Of a DNA stretch of 64,000 nt, positions 1-12,148 are shown in pieces; the first letter of the stretch is position 1, and every line of letters begins with the position of its first letter. The stretch covers positions 2,108,001 to 2,172,000 of the forward strand of contig CADCXD010000018.1 of the NCBI GenBank assembly GCA_902806575.1, written 5' to 3'. The stretch comes from Jackrogersella multiformis. Its lineage: Eukaryota > Ascomycota > Sordariomycetes > Xylariales > Hypoxylaceae. The notes under the pieces were generated by a model. It saw nothing but the letters and a program-made list of their open reading frames with translations. It made no database searches and had not been told where the DNA came from. The position numbers were made by a program, and so were the translations under genes.

Positions 1-958
1 CGTCGTTCGTTTCAACATCCAAAACTTCACCGAGATCGATCTAATGGCGAGATACCAATAGCGCTAGCAGGAATTGAAACCAGACCTAAGCTCGCTGATT
101 GGCCGTACCATGTACATAAATGACTTTAAGGTTGTTTATTAGTTGCTAGTCTGGTCGGTTTTATGAGGGTTTCTGACTTAATATTACAACTATTCGACCT
201 GAATTGTGCCTTTCTGACCTTGCTGTGAAAAGAATCTTCGAGAAGCACCCATGTAACGAATCGCCCTTGAAAATGGTAGCTCTCGCGAGGTCGTAGCCTT
301 GAAGATGCGGATTTACTGTAGTTCACACCTTTTACTTTTGTAGTAAACGGAGTACCTACCAAGGTAGGTTCAGGGGTTTTGCTTGTTGTCTATATCCAAA
401 CTATCGATTACTGGAGGAAACCCCCTTTGTTACAAAATTTTAGTATAAGCTCCTTATACACATAACGTCACGTTTATAACTGAGAGATATTGTAATAAAC
501 CATAAGAGTTGAGGAAAGAGCTATTCATATTCATTTACCTAGGTACCTAGGTATCTTGGTGGGGTACCTAGTTAGATAGAGCTGGGGAGGTAGTATATCC
601 GTAAATTCTCAGGTTGATTGGTTGTAGATTAATGTAACTGAACTGCATTATGTAAGTAGACGACGGGACTTAGACGGGACCTACCTAGTCGGATTTGCGC
701 CTGACTCGCAGCAGCCAGCTCGTTCAAGGTTTGCAAGTAGCGAGATTACCGGCAACGACGCCAGTCATCAATAACTTCACCTTTTTTTCATCTTCTTTTC
801 CTCAATCTCCCAACTAACATTGAGATAAAGCATCGCAAAATACGTAACGCGCCCCCTCGTTTTTCTCACAATCCTTAATCATTATCAATTAGTGACTGTG
901 CCATCATTTATCGCACAGTCGAAAGCGAAATCTCCCCTCCAATCTTTCACACTACTTT
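1..958. other. Left-edge spacer and F-box gene leader
   Basis: No gene is recognised here. A double TACCTAGGTA palindrome lies at 536-553 and a further copy of the half motif at about 565-571. The stretch from about 778 to 958 is pyrimidine-rich (TTTTTTTCATCTTCTTTTCC and similar), which is typical of a fungal core promoter or 5' leader for the gene that follows. A 78-codon minus-strand frame at 126-362 has no family features and looks like chance. Confidence 0.5.
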
Positions 959-3900
959 ATGCAACAAGAGCTTTCTGAGGTCTCAAAACAGATTCTACCA
1001 GACAGCGCTTCTCACTCCCACAAAACTCCTAGACAACATGGCATTCAGCACCATGATCCAAGCAGCCAAGCCTACCGCTATCTGCTACAACAGCCGCCTG
1101 GCAACATGTCGTCGCGCTCCTCACGAGCAGGCGGCAGCATTACTGACGGTGGAGAAGGTGTCGATCCAGATTCACTCGAAGAACAACTGTGCCGATTGAA
1201 TGATGTTCACGAGGAGCTAAACGCGACGCAGCCCAGTACACCAGGCCAGCGCATATCTGAATACGAGAATGCATTAATACCAGTAGTACCTAGACAGGCT
1301 CTAGGCTTCAAAGTCATTAAACGCGCTGACACGCGTTCCGATAATGTTCATCTTTCCGATTTTCCCAATGGTATATTATTCTCCGGTGCCTATTATTAAA
1401 GAAGATGAATTCTAACTAGAACCAGAGATTCTAACGCATATTCTATCCCACTTGCATCCCGACTCGCACGCATCTGTGGCCCTGGTTTCGAAACGATTTT
1501 ATGATTTGGTCACTACCCCTCACGCATGGCGCATGGCTTTCCAGCGATTCTTCCCTGGACAGGACGCGCTAGCTACGGCTGGTAAACCTCGAAATGGAAT
1601 ATGGGATCAAGAAGATCCAGATATTGTACGCTCAGAAGTTCGCCATTTTACGCGCCTAACCCCAAATGCCTCATGGCGTAGCGAATACCTTCTAAGAACC
1701 AGACTTCTCCGTAGTCTTGCTAAGGGCAAGCCGGGAACAATTTCTGGGGGTATAGGCTCCTCTTCCAGAACAAGCCAGTCCGGCAAGAAAGCAAGCGCGG
1801 TCCTGACCTATAACACCAAGCTCCCGTCGACAGTAACCCATATCCATGCCACCTTTAAGGCCAACGGGAAGAGGCAGCCCAGGGCAATCCATGGAGCTTC
1901 AGACATGGGTGTCGGAACTGTTAGCGATCCCACCAGTGGCAAGGTTGAGAAATGGGGCATAGATGACCACTTCGGCTTTGCCCAACTGAACGAGGTAGTA
2001 CCCCATATTCTACCGTACGGTGTTGGTGAAGGACCTGCTGTCGTTCCCAACGTCATGGATGTTAGTCAATTTTATGGACTTCTCGGTGGAGAAGGGTTTC
2101 CCGGTGGCCGTGTCTTCTATCGCCCGATAGGCGAATACCGGGGCAAATATTTGGGCCAGGCGAAGGGACTTGTCGATGCGTACCCTGATATCCCAAAGAT
2201 CCCGGAGCTTACGGAAAGCACTTGCTCGGTTTGGATTGCCAAATCATCGTCAGTTCCTTACATGACCCAGTCGTTGATTGGAATCATGACCGGCTCTTCT
2301 TTTGGTGTTGTGACTGCATTCGCTCTTGGATACGATCCAACCGCGCCGCGATATGCCCCGGGTGAAATCAGCGCTCGTTGGGTGCTTAGCCCGGGAGTGC
2401 CTATCATAGCACTCAAGATCGATGAAAATTACAGCCTGAAGCGCAAGGCTCTCGGTCGAGTGTGGGCAGTTGCTCTGAACGCATTAGGGGAGGTATACTA
2501 CCTTACCCAGCCGCCGACTGCCCCTTTTACTAAGGGAAAAACTAAGGATAGTCTTAAACTCGCGTGGCATACAGGCCGCTCAACTTATTGGCATCTGATA
2601 GAGGCGACTCGGCGACAGGCACGTCCGGATGAGTCAGGCAGGAACGCGGTCCGTGGCACCTATTCTCCGAGATCTCCCTCGAATAGCATGGGCCTGACTA
2701 AAGACCAAATGGCTGCGGAAGCTCGCGAGATTGAAAAGTTCATTCGCTACAAGCCATCCCACTTCCGCATGGTGTGCTATGGGTGGGATATGCGTCGAAG
2801 ACTTGAGGTAGATTTTGCGGCCGATGACGAACATGGTGCTGGCGAAAGTGTCTTTATTATTGACTGCGGGCTAGAGGAAGGTCAAACTTCGGCTATCAAA
2901 CGACTCCATCGAAGTGTCATGGGCCAAACTCAGCCAGTCACTCAGCCAGACACTCAGTCAGGCACGCAATCTCCTCTTCCACCTCCTGCTCCACCTCCTA
3001 GTCCAGCGTCCCCAGAAAATGTCGTCCCTGCTCGTTCTATATTCGGTGGTAACAGCACCATATCTTCCTCTCCAAACTCATCCGGTTCGCCATTACTGAA
3101 GCAGGTCTTGCTGCCTTCTGGTAAGCTGTCACCTCCAAACCCGAGCAGTGCTACAAATCTAGGATCGGACGATTGGCGTGAAACATTATTCCATTCGAAA
3201 GAGCTCGGCAGTTCGCAGATAACCGCGAGTGGTGTGGACACCTCGCAACTCGCTCTCGTCGCATCTTTTGAGGATCCCATGAAAGATGCGGCAGGCGTTG
3301 CTTCGAGTGGCATAGCTACACCAACAAAGCAGGCGCCATCAGATATTCCCGGCAGACGAGCAAAGTTGTTCGGAATAGGCACAGATAAAGGAAAGATAGT
3401 CCTGTGGAATATTCGAGAAAGCCATACTGGCGATGGCATACACCCAGTCAGAATCATTCAAACCGAATCTCCCGAGATTTCGTGCTTGGCCCTGTCGGCT
3501 CTTTACCTGGTTCACGGCGGCAGCGACGGGCTCGTCCAAGCTTGGGATCCTCTGGCCTCTACCTTAGACCCGATTCGGACCATCAATTCACGCTCGCCAA
3601 GCCGAATGCCTCGCCATTTACTCGCTGTCAACCCTGCATTGCAAAATTCAAATCTAGCGGCTGTTGGGGCCATTTACCTTGATCCCGACCCTACCGTACT
3701 TCATGGAATTGTATCATTTGGTACCTTTGTGCGGTACTGGGTGTACAGTTCCTCGAATCGTACAACAGGCCGAAAACGTCGGCAGCGTCACTCGGATGTA
3801 CATGGTCGGGTTAGTGGTCGTCGTCACGGCACCGGTGTCGCAGGCTACATCGCTGCCGAAGCTGAAGAACTGCGCAACGAACAAGAGCACAAGGCGCGGG

Positions 3901-4538
3901 AGCAAGTTCGCCTTCGCTCCCGATTCGGTGTTGGTTTAGGGGACCTTACAGAGGAGGAAGCTATACGCTACGCCGAAATGGTGTCTCAGGAATCGTTCCT
4001 TGATGAGCAACGTCGGACCAGTGCTAGTGATACGGGTTCGGCTGCAGATGTCGATACCACGTCTAGTTCAGGTAGTACTGCTACTCCTGACCCAAGTGTG
4101 ACTGATCCAAGTCCTCTAGCCGCTGGGACAAGTGCGCATAACGAGACGACGGATGAAAGCGACTACGAACTACAGATTCAAGCCGCCATTCGCTTGTTCC
4201 TTCTTGAAGGAGTGAATGACATGGGAAGATCGCCGAGGGCTAGTAGTTCCGGAGATTATGATGCTCCGATTACGGTTAAGGAAAGGAGAGGCAATGGATC
4301 TTCGTCAAGCTCTCCATCATCGAGCCATACCCCGATAGTCAAGCCGGCCGAATCGTTAGGCTCTGTTGCGACTAGCTCCGAAAAGGTTACAGACGACGAC
4401 TTGGAGTTTGCATTGCAGCTTAGTCTAGCGGAGGAGGAGAGCAGGAGATCGAGCATGGCTGCCCTTGCGAACAGAGATGATGATTTTCCTACGCTTGGAG
4501 GGAGCGGCATTGGCAAGGGGAAAGGGAAGGCCATCTGA
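959..4538 (+). CDS. UFO1: F-box protein with beta-propeller region and three C-terminal UIMs (Ufo1-like)
   Basis: Two exons (959-1370, 1420-4538) joined over a 49-nt intron give 1176 residues. Without the join the F-box is broken; with it the protein reads PEILTHILSHLHPDSHASVA from about residue 139, a clear F-box that should bind Skp1 in an SCF ubiquitin ligase. The middle (about 250-860) has WD40-like strands, such as the segment ending in IVLWNI and the following HGGSDGLVQAWD. The tail has three helices of ubiquitin-interacting type: EEEAIRYAEMVSQES (about 982), YELQIQAAIRLFLLEG (about 1053) and DLEFALQLSLAEEES (about 1131). Yeast Ufo1, the SCF receptor for HO endonuclease, is known for an F-box, WD repeats and three UIMs, so orthology is likely. 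Residues about 500-630 are low-complexity. The start is uncertain: ATG at 1106 (MSSRSSRAGG) is in frame and may be the true one. Confidence 0.82.
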
Positions 4539-5629
4539 AGTGAATTCGTGTGTCGTTTTTGAGGAGCTATAACATTCTTGATTGACATCAGAGCTGTTTG
4601 TTCTCTTCTCGCCCGCTGTTTTCGGGGCTTAATGTGTTAATTTTGCTTTACCTTTAGCTTTTTCAATACTAGTGCAGTTCGGTTTTAAACATCGTCCAAG
4701 TCTTCCTGTGATCTTGCAAAATCTTCGGCGTTAAGTTCAGGTCATCAATACCTGAGGCCTAGTACTCCTTGCTATGAAGTATCCAACTCTTTGAATCAAA
4801 CTTTGTACAATACTAGGTGCGTTAAAAGCGGCGGCGCTTCAAGAAGTACGTCCAGTCCAAGAGAAGAAGGCGGGTCCTGTATCCAAGGAGGCTAAATAGG
4901 CTACTTTATGCTTGCTTGAGCCAGGTATCTAAGTCTGTTTTGGCGTATAATCATGCTTAGACACTAGGGGCGTACATACTAGACAGTCGATAGCACATTT
5001 ATATGTTTATAGATATGTATATAGATATATATCACTTAGTTCTAGAGAGCGATCTCTGTATATGTGCATTTTATGTAGCTCGGCCCCTGCCCAAGGTATA
5101 GCTAAGCTGGCCGTGTACACCCAACGCCACACGCACGCCGGATACGACAACACCTCTCCCTCGTAGCGTCGACATCGCCATAAAACAGCTCCTCCCTGCC
5201 GTAGCAGCTCGACAGCTCATCCACGCTTCTCTTGCTCGGCCGTGCACCTAGTAGCTACGGTGCCGCCTCTCGACTTCGACTTCCACCGGCGACGTGGGTA
5301 TGTGCTTGAAACTCCGATAGCAGCCGCCAGACTCGAACGCCATTCCGATGCTCGGGAAAAACAAATCGCGTAGGTACTTAATGCCCTTCGTCATCATCGA
5401 GGCACGCGTCCCGCTGGTATGTAAACAAAGATTCCGCTGCGCCGAACTCCGTTGCTGGTAAATATATATAGATGTGAGAGTGTGGGTACACAGATGCTGA
5501 AATCTGGAAAAGAGAATATATGCATTTGAATGATGCGGGTGAGAATGAGTAAAATATCGGTAAAAATGACAAGGTCTGCCGCGAAAATCGTATGGTTGAG
5601 GGTTTTTATTTTTTTTATTCATATAAATA
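4539..5629. other. Convergent intergenic spacer
   Basis: This is the shared 3' region of the F-box gene and the minus-strand protease-like gene. It contains a TA-rich run at about 4996-5035 (repeated TATAGATATGTATATAGATA) and another at 5459-5475. A 144-codon minus-strand frame (5248-5682) overlaps the end of the next gene and looks like its 3' untranslated region. I see no gene. Confidence 0.5.
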
Positions 5630-8372
5630 TCATTGCTCCTCCCAGCTATATCGTTTCGATGCTGGTTGGGGTATGTGAACAAGGTCGTCCCCGTCTATGC
5701 AGCCGAAGGTGTTCGCCGCGTTTTGCGCCGCGGCCAAGCGCGCCTCCTCTTCGACGGTGTAGTTGCTTCCCAGCGTGTCGGCCGTGGATACACGGCGAGA
5801 CGCACGATAGCATTCCTCGGTGCACGGAATGGGAGGAATGGGTGGGTAAGCGAATGTCTGGCCATCGCGTTGGGGGGTTCCAGGTGTTGATGACTGAGGC
5901 ACCTGAGTAGGCTGGGCGGACTGGTTCGGTAAACGAACATTATCTGGTAAAGGCCCTAGACAGATCACCCTGGATGCATCGATTGGTGTCCTCTGGAATG
6001 AGGCAGGAGGCGGTACGAATGGAGGTGGGTGCAATGCTGCGAATCCGCTGGATGAAGCGGAACGACCGAGTGAAGCCGTTCCAGGGCTGCTGACGGACGA
6101 CGGCGACGACGGTGCGTATGTGAGGTTCGGATTGGAGGTAGAATGCGAAAGAGTTTGAGAAGGGACAAAACCCATAGGAGAGTAGTGGTCCGGTAGCCTA
6201 TTTGTCCAATCGCTTTGGGAACTTAACGGCGAAGGAATGTTGTTGCTTGAATTATCGTAGGTTGGGCTCGATGCCGGTGATGGAGACTCGGTTATACGGT
6301 TCAATGGCCCGTATTGTCCCACCGGACTGATGTTGTGGTATTGTTTGGTCGGCGACTCTACCACGCGAGGGATATACTCGGGCACCAACCCTTGCTTCTG
6401 CTGTTCCAATTGATATTTCGCAATTTCATAGCCACACCCTTTTCGTGCGTCCCCGTTACCGGCATCCATGACATCTCTGGTCATGGTAACGTCCAACTCC
6501 ACAGGCTCATGAGCTGGCAATTCGTATCGCTCATGGCTTTGATCTGCAGCAAACTCAAACACATTCATCTCCTTGTCCTCTTCGTTTTCTTCGTGCTCTT
6601 TACGTCCTTCGCGGGTACTCCCCTTTTTGGCTTTTCTAATCGCATAATTCTTCGATAGCTTTGACACAATACAAGTTACAGGGGTAGTAGGTGGCGACAA
6701 GTCGATTGTCGAAGCCTTATCTTTCAAGGCCTCTTCGGTGCTTTCCTTCGTCTTCTGCTTCCTCCTTCTTCGACGTAAGATAAAGTAAGTCGCAATAGCA
6801 GCTATACCTAAGAAGCAAACCCCTATCGCCAGGCCCACAGTTTGTGACTGCGTAAGACCCCCTCCTCCACTTGGTCGTGGAGGCGGGCCAGGATACGGAC
6901 TTTTGTCCGAATAAGCTATGGATAGGATAGACGTATCTCGAAGTGGGTTCGCTGGGAACTTGGCTTTATGGACAGAAAAGCTACTCGTCTCGTAATTCGT
7001 GATGATGTACGCTTCCTGGAAGAAGGTTCTCCCAATGATAACTGGACCATCCTCGTCAGTACGCCTTAGAGGGAAGTAGGGTACCGCCGCTGCACCAAAT
7101 TCGATTAGGTTCATGAATGGGTAGCGGAGACTCTGGATGAATGCATTGGCAGAGACCGTGATATTCACGACTCCAGCAACAGTGAGTGGCTGTCCAAAGT
7201 CGTCACGATTGTCCGCACTCGATAGTGTGAAGGTGAATGAGAGGTTCGAGGACGAGCGGAATCGCTCCAGATTATCGTTGTCGGGGAATAAGTACAGCCC
7301 AAATGTTTCATTCCACGTGAGGTTCAGATTAGCAGCAAATCGATCGCATATGGTTCCTGGGAGCCAAAGGTAAGGCGTTGAGCTGTCAAGCAGAGCTGTC
7401 ATGGATTCATTAAAAGACGACAGCGAGACCGACGGGGCTGACCAGGAAGTAGGAGCGCTGCCAGCATCCGAGACCGACGCGGTGATGGCTCGCACAAGCA
7501 CCTCCGGCTGCCTCGTAGTCGCATTCAGGTTGAACTCGGTTTCGTGAGGTTCAATGCGATTGGCATCGTAACCGCCCAGTGTCACAGACAACGGAGTTCC
7601 TCGTGAGCCCTCTATTTACAGTTAGGCAGTGTATCCATAGCTCCAGTTTCGACCTAAACTCACCATAGTATGCTCCAGCCGTATAGCCATAGCTGTGACT
7701 ACCAATGACACCGTTTTGTTCAACTAAGGCAGCAATCGGACTCTGTGCAACGACATTGTTGAAGCGACCAGGGGTAATGCCTAGACCAAAGAATCCGGTA
7801 TAGTAGCCGGTATTGTTGATGCCAGCCACGACCTGCTTATTGAAAGAGGTCTGCCAGCGACGTACGCTGTCATAAACGACAACTGTCTCCATCGCGTAGT
7901 CGCCATTGCCACCCAATCCGAGGTATTGTAAACCAAGCTGCCACGCTCCAAGCGGCGACCAACTTTGCGATGCGCTGGTGTTATAAATACCCCCGCGGGC
8001 GTCGGAGCAACGGATGTCTAATTTGAATACGTCAGAGTGCTGTCCGCAGCCGATAATTTGAGCTGTCTCCGGTACTTACTAGGACTACAACCGCCAGATT
8101 CAACAAGCCATATCTCGGACAGACTCGTGCTTATAGTGACATTGATCTCCTGGGCTGGCTCTCCCACAAAGAGACCAATTGAGGACCAATTGCCGTCAAT
8201 GCCGTACCTAAATAAATAAAAATTAACCCCTCGTCCGCCTCAAAATCAATATCGGGTCGACATGCCATTGCAGAGATGGTTCGATCCATAAAGCTTCAGC
8301 GTCATCGGCATTGACTAAATCGGGTACGAGCAGCGTCCCGACGATAGTTGCGAGGATATATGCCGTCAACAT
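5630..8372 (-). CDS. Membrane-anchored aspartic-protease-like (A1 fold) protein, probably catalytically impaired
   Basis: Four exons (8372-8266, 8207-8080, 8017-7664, 7611-5630) give 856 residues. The first exon encodes a signal peptide (MLTAYILATIVGTLLVPDLV, cut near NA|DD). The ectodomain (about 35-440) opens with YGIDGNWSSIGLFVGEPAQE, the usual start of fungal A1-like surface proteins. It continues through GFFGLGITPG and the flap-like SYGYTAGAYY. A single transmembrane helix (TVGLAIGVCFLGIAAIATYF) is followed by a basic stop-transfer run and a long, Pro/Ser-rich cytoplasmic tail of about 370 residues. The first catalytic motif position reads STS (NVTISTSLSEIWLV) instead of DTG; the second reads DSS (TALLDSSTPYLWLP). 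It may therefore be a pseudoprotease or wall sensor; the long tail suggests signalling, which is inference. The first intron (8208-8265) has a GC donor. Confidence 0.8.
8208..8265 (-). other. GC-AG intron in the protease-like gene
   Basis: On the minus strand the intron begins GCATGTCGAC and ends ATTTATTTAG. It is the only join I found that restores frame between the signal-peptide exon and the conserved YGIDGNW segment. The nearby GT dinucleotides (CAT|GTCGAC and others) leave the frame broken. It is 58 nt long. Confidence 0.65.
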
Positions 8373-11300
8373 TGTCCGCCGTGTCGCACCAAACCGACAG
8401 TCGTACAGGAGACGCGCGAGGTCACCACCTATTTCCCTTCCAAAGCTTCATGAGGCTTGCAGATACGTCGTCCAGGTGATTTCGATCCAAATCCATAAAA
8501 TTCGAATACTGACGCGACTCGATGTGATTACGGACGTTGTCATGTCTCGGCCGCCGAAGTTTTAGTCGAATGGTCAGCGTATAACGCTATCGAACGAACG
8601 AACCAATTTGACTCTACTGCGTAAAGTGGTAACAAGAAAAGAGAACATGATATGTACAAGTCAAGATCAAGGCAGATTTTCCGTCAGTGGCGGGATCTGC
8701 CGGGGGCATAACTAATGAACGTGCACTGCCCAATGCCCAATGCCATGCCTGGCTATGCAGCTATGGTCCATGCCATCCCATGTCATGCCCGCGCCCAGTG
8801 TAGATCAACGGAGCGTGTTATCTAATACCTAGTACGATGTGCGCCGTACATACCTAGGTACAGGGCATGGGGGCCGAGGGGTTCAATCTTGTGGCTAAAA
8901 TGCAGGTCAGCACGGTCTCACAAGTGTCTATCAGGGGTACGGGCCACGCTATCGGCATGGAATATGGAACATCGAATACGCTACCTACCTGGTAGGTACA
9001 TACTACTATGTACCTAGGTAGGTAGGCTTCTCGGCGGCTTTAAGAGAGCTGATAGGTGCACACGGCACGATACTAGTACATATATATTATGCAAGAACCA
9101 GCTCGATATATCCTCTTGATAACTATTACAGCTCGGTCTGTATAAAAAGTCAGTGATGATACCCTACTACTAGCAGGATTGTGCTGGATGTATTATGTGA
9201 TATTATGTGACATGATTCATGATGTAATATCTGCCTAAGTGAGTGTCAGGACTCAGTTCGGCAGGTTACCTGTTACCTAGCAGCCTAGGACCTACACTAG
9301 GCACCCTACCTACCTAAAGGAGGTATGCATGAGAGAGGCGGAGAAGGTTGGAAAGTGGTTTAAGGGAAGAAAACAAGCTAATGTGTGGGTTCTCGGCTCT
9401 GGAGTCTGGGTCTGGGAACCTACCTAGCCTAGTGTAGGTACCTAAGCTGCTAGTGTAGGCTGCTAGGTATGTTGTGTTGCCTCATCCTCTCGCGTGGCTT
9501 TTTCGGCCTAGTGTTCCCCAGACCATTTCCCAGACCATTTCTTATAGTGGTGCTAAAGTCCAACCAACTGGAACCGTTAAGACGGAACATGATGCCGACT
9601 CATCGAGGCCGTCTGGGACTATCAGGTACATTCCAACAACTTATCTCTTACCTACCTAACTCTTGTATGTAGGTGTTGTGTTCTTCAGTTGTTAGAGTTG
9701 GCTGTTCGACCCACTGGCTTATCGTTATAGTAAATGCATCCCCCTTGTTAGATGAGATGAGATGAGGCATGTTTGACAAGCTCACGTCTTCGGCAGTCAT
9801 ACGCCTCGGTTACTTAACTAGAGTACGGCGTAGCATCTGGAATGGAACGGCGACTAGCAGTTTTAGGTATCTGGTGACCAGTGCATCAAAAGCTGGGCGG
9901 CGGCCGAAATTGGGTAATGCTTGGTAAATTGGATAAGACAGGGCTGGTTAAATAACACCACCGTAACCTTTTCTGCCGACAAATCGAGCAATAAATAAAA
10001 TCGAGTAATAAAAAGCGACCGAGCCGACACGTACGAATATAATACGTGTACGATGATTTAGGAATTTGCGGTATTTAAACGGCAGTGCCTATATCTAAGT
10101 AGGCATCCGTTTCTCGATCGAGTTCCTAATGTTGTTAAAAAAAACCCTACCTGGACAGTTAGGTATGTAATGTACCTAGGTACCTAGGGTATTTAAAAAT
10201 GATGTTCTGAAGAGAAATCAAACTCGATAATGACAGAATAGAAGAAAGCTAAACAATAGGTACCTAGGTACATAGTATATAGTAAAAGTCTGTTAAGCTC
10301 TAGTTGAGCCCTAGTGTATAGATCATTGTGGGGTCATCTCCAATTGCGTACAGGACGTTTGTAGTGTATATACCTACCTAGGTAGGTACGTATTAACTAC
10401 GTACCTAATGTAGTACAACGATGACCTAATAGGTACCTAAGTAAATCCTTCGAGGTTCGAACCTGCCGTCCGCGAGGTGCTTTCTCTTTTCTCTTTGATC
10501 GAAGCTAGCGATTTGATTGGAGCCAAAGAGGAAAGGCCGCCGGAGGTACCTATCCGAAAATCCTGGAGCGGAGGCTTATCGATACATTACCTACCTCCTA
10601 CATCCCCTAGATAGAATCTACACTACTACTAGCAGACGAATATGATCAGCTTCATCCAGAGTAACGGTACCGATGGTGTAATAGGAAACGCCTGTTATCT
10701 GCCATTGACTCAACTTTTCGTGTGCAACACATACACCACTTAGAGCAGTCACCAATCATTCGAAAAGAAAGAAAAGAAAAGAAACATTCAGGGTCCTCAG
10801 GTACCTACGCAATACCGGACAGGAATGCGGGAGGATTCCTTGGCTGATTACCCTTATAAAACTGTGACCGGTCCTTACGGATGTTGTTGGTACCAGATGC
10901 AACGCCTCAGTGCACTGCTGACGCTAGGCATTGGCTCCCTACGTGTAGGAAGCCTTGATTATTAGAGTTATCTGATCAGGATTCTACAAGGCTACAGGAT
11001 CGGCAGCCTTGTTCGAAATGACCGAATCTTTGAATTACTTGATATGAATTTCGATCCTACTTGCGAACCTGCGTCATCGAGTCGAAAAGACATCACCAGC
11101 CCTCCCCGTGTGTCTAGGGCGTATCAAATTATAGCCAGCTGGTTAGGACCACCTACACTACACAGCGAAACCCCAAGACCCATGGATCCAATACTACCAA
11201 TAGTCTTATGAGGTGGTTTAAGCGAACAGATCCCGCTTATACTCTCCATCTCCAGTATTGGGGTAATCAGCTTAGAACGGGGTGCTGTTCATACGGTGTT

Positions 11301-12148
11301 TACCTCTACATACATAGTTCCCTGCTGTCGGTACTAGTATAACATCCATGGGACACCGCAATCTAGCCTTCATCCGGCAAATTTGATTGATCGACGCTTC
11401 GTCAATTCCTATTCGCCGTCTTACCCTATCGAAGGTATATATCTCCGCTCTCCTAGATTTATATCTCGGTTGTTCTTCATCCTCGAATGCGGCATCTCGG
11501 GCAAGAGGCCTAGCGGAATATACCTGCTCGACAGCAAAGGTGGTAAACTACAAACGTAAAATCCCCAGATTGATATAACCAGGTAAGTAGTAAACTGTAT
11601 TAAATATGGGAGCTCGCTTATATGTACGATACAAGTCGGTTTAGGAGCTTCGCGAGGTAATTATCTATTCGTACGGGGTTCTTATTTTCCGGGGATATGC
11701 ATTCTTCCCCCTTATTAGGCGGCATCCCAAATGAATCGGCCCACCACTCAGACCCAAAACGGTTGCAAAATCAATTTCATCTTCTTACTATTACCACTCA
11801 CCATAACACGTCCCGTGTTCACGTTCTAATTCATCGCGGTACTTGCGAGCCACTTACCGACAGCCCTTAGCCTGCTTGGACTTCTGCCAGTTCAGAGCCA
11901 TGGCGCTTCACATAAAGAGTCGCGGCTCGGCCGAGCATTCGTCGCCAATGGGTGTGGGGATGTTGCGACGTCTTGTCTCACTTCAATATCCCCCTTCTAT
12001 ATTACACGTGATGTATCTTCTCATAAAGCCACATCAATTTTCTTCCAGATGTAAATCCGAGAAGTTGCTCCCTTCTCGAAGTAAACACGCCGGTATATGT
12101 ACCGGGTGAGAGATAGGGGCGAATAAGCGTACTCGCCCCGGGCACGCA
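8373..12148. repeat. Long gene-free spacer rich in TACCTAGGTA palindromes
   Basis: About 3.8 kb without a supportable gene. Palindromic TACCTAGGTA-type motifs occur at 8851-8860, 9011-9024, 10172-10188, 10261-10270 and 10371-10388, with many GGTACCTA half sites between. Around 8726-8800 the sextet CATGCC recurs in variants. Frames at 11387-11578 and 11843-12109 have no recognisable features. The last kilobase probably includes the promoter of the wall-protein gene. The stretch could be ordinary spacer or long-decayed repeats. Confidence 0.5.

Noticed and set aside
2954..3457. 167-codon antisense frame inside the F-box gene
   Set aside because: It lies fully within a convincing coding exon, with no features of its own.
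5248..5682. 144-codon minus-strand frame
   Set aside because: It overlaps the end of the protease-like gene in another frame, has low-complexity His/Tyr-rich sequence, and probably lies in the 3' untranslated region.
10452..10464. GGTTCGAACC, resembling a tRNA B box
   Set aside because: Neither strand gives a pairing T-stem around it, and no A box or acceptor stem lies at the right distance. It is a chance palindrome.
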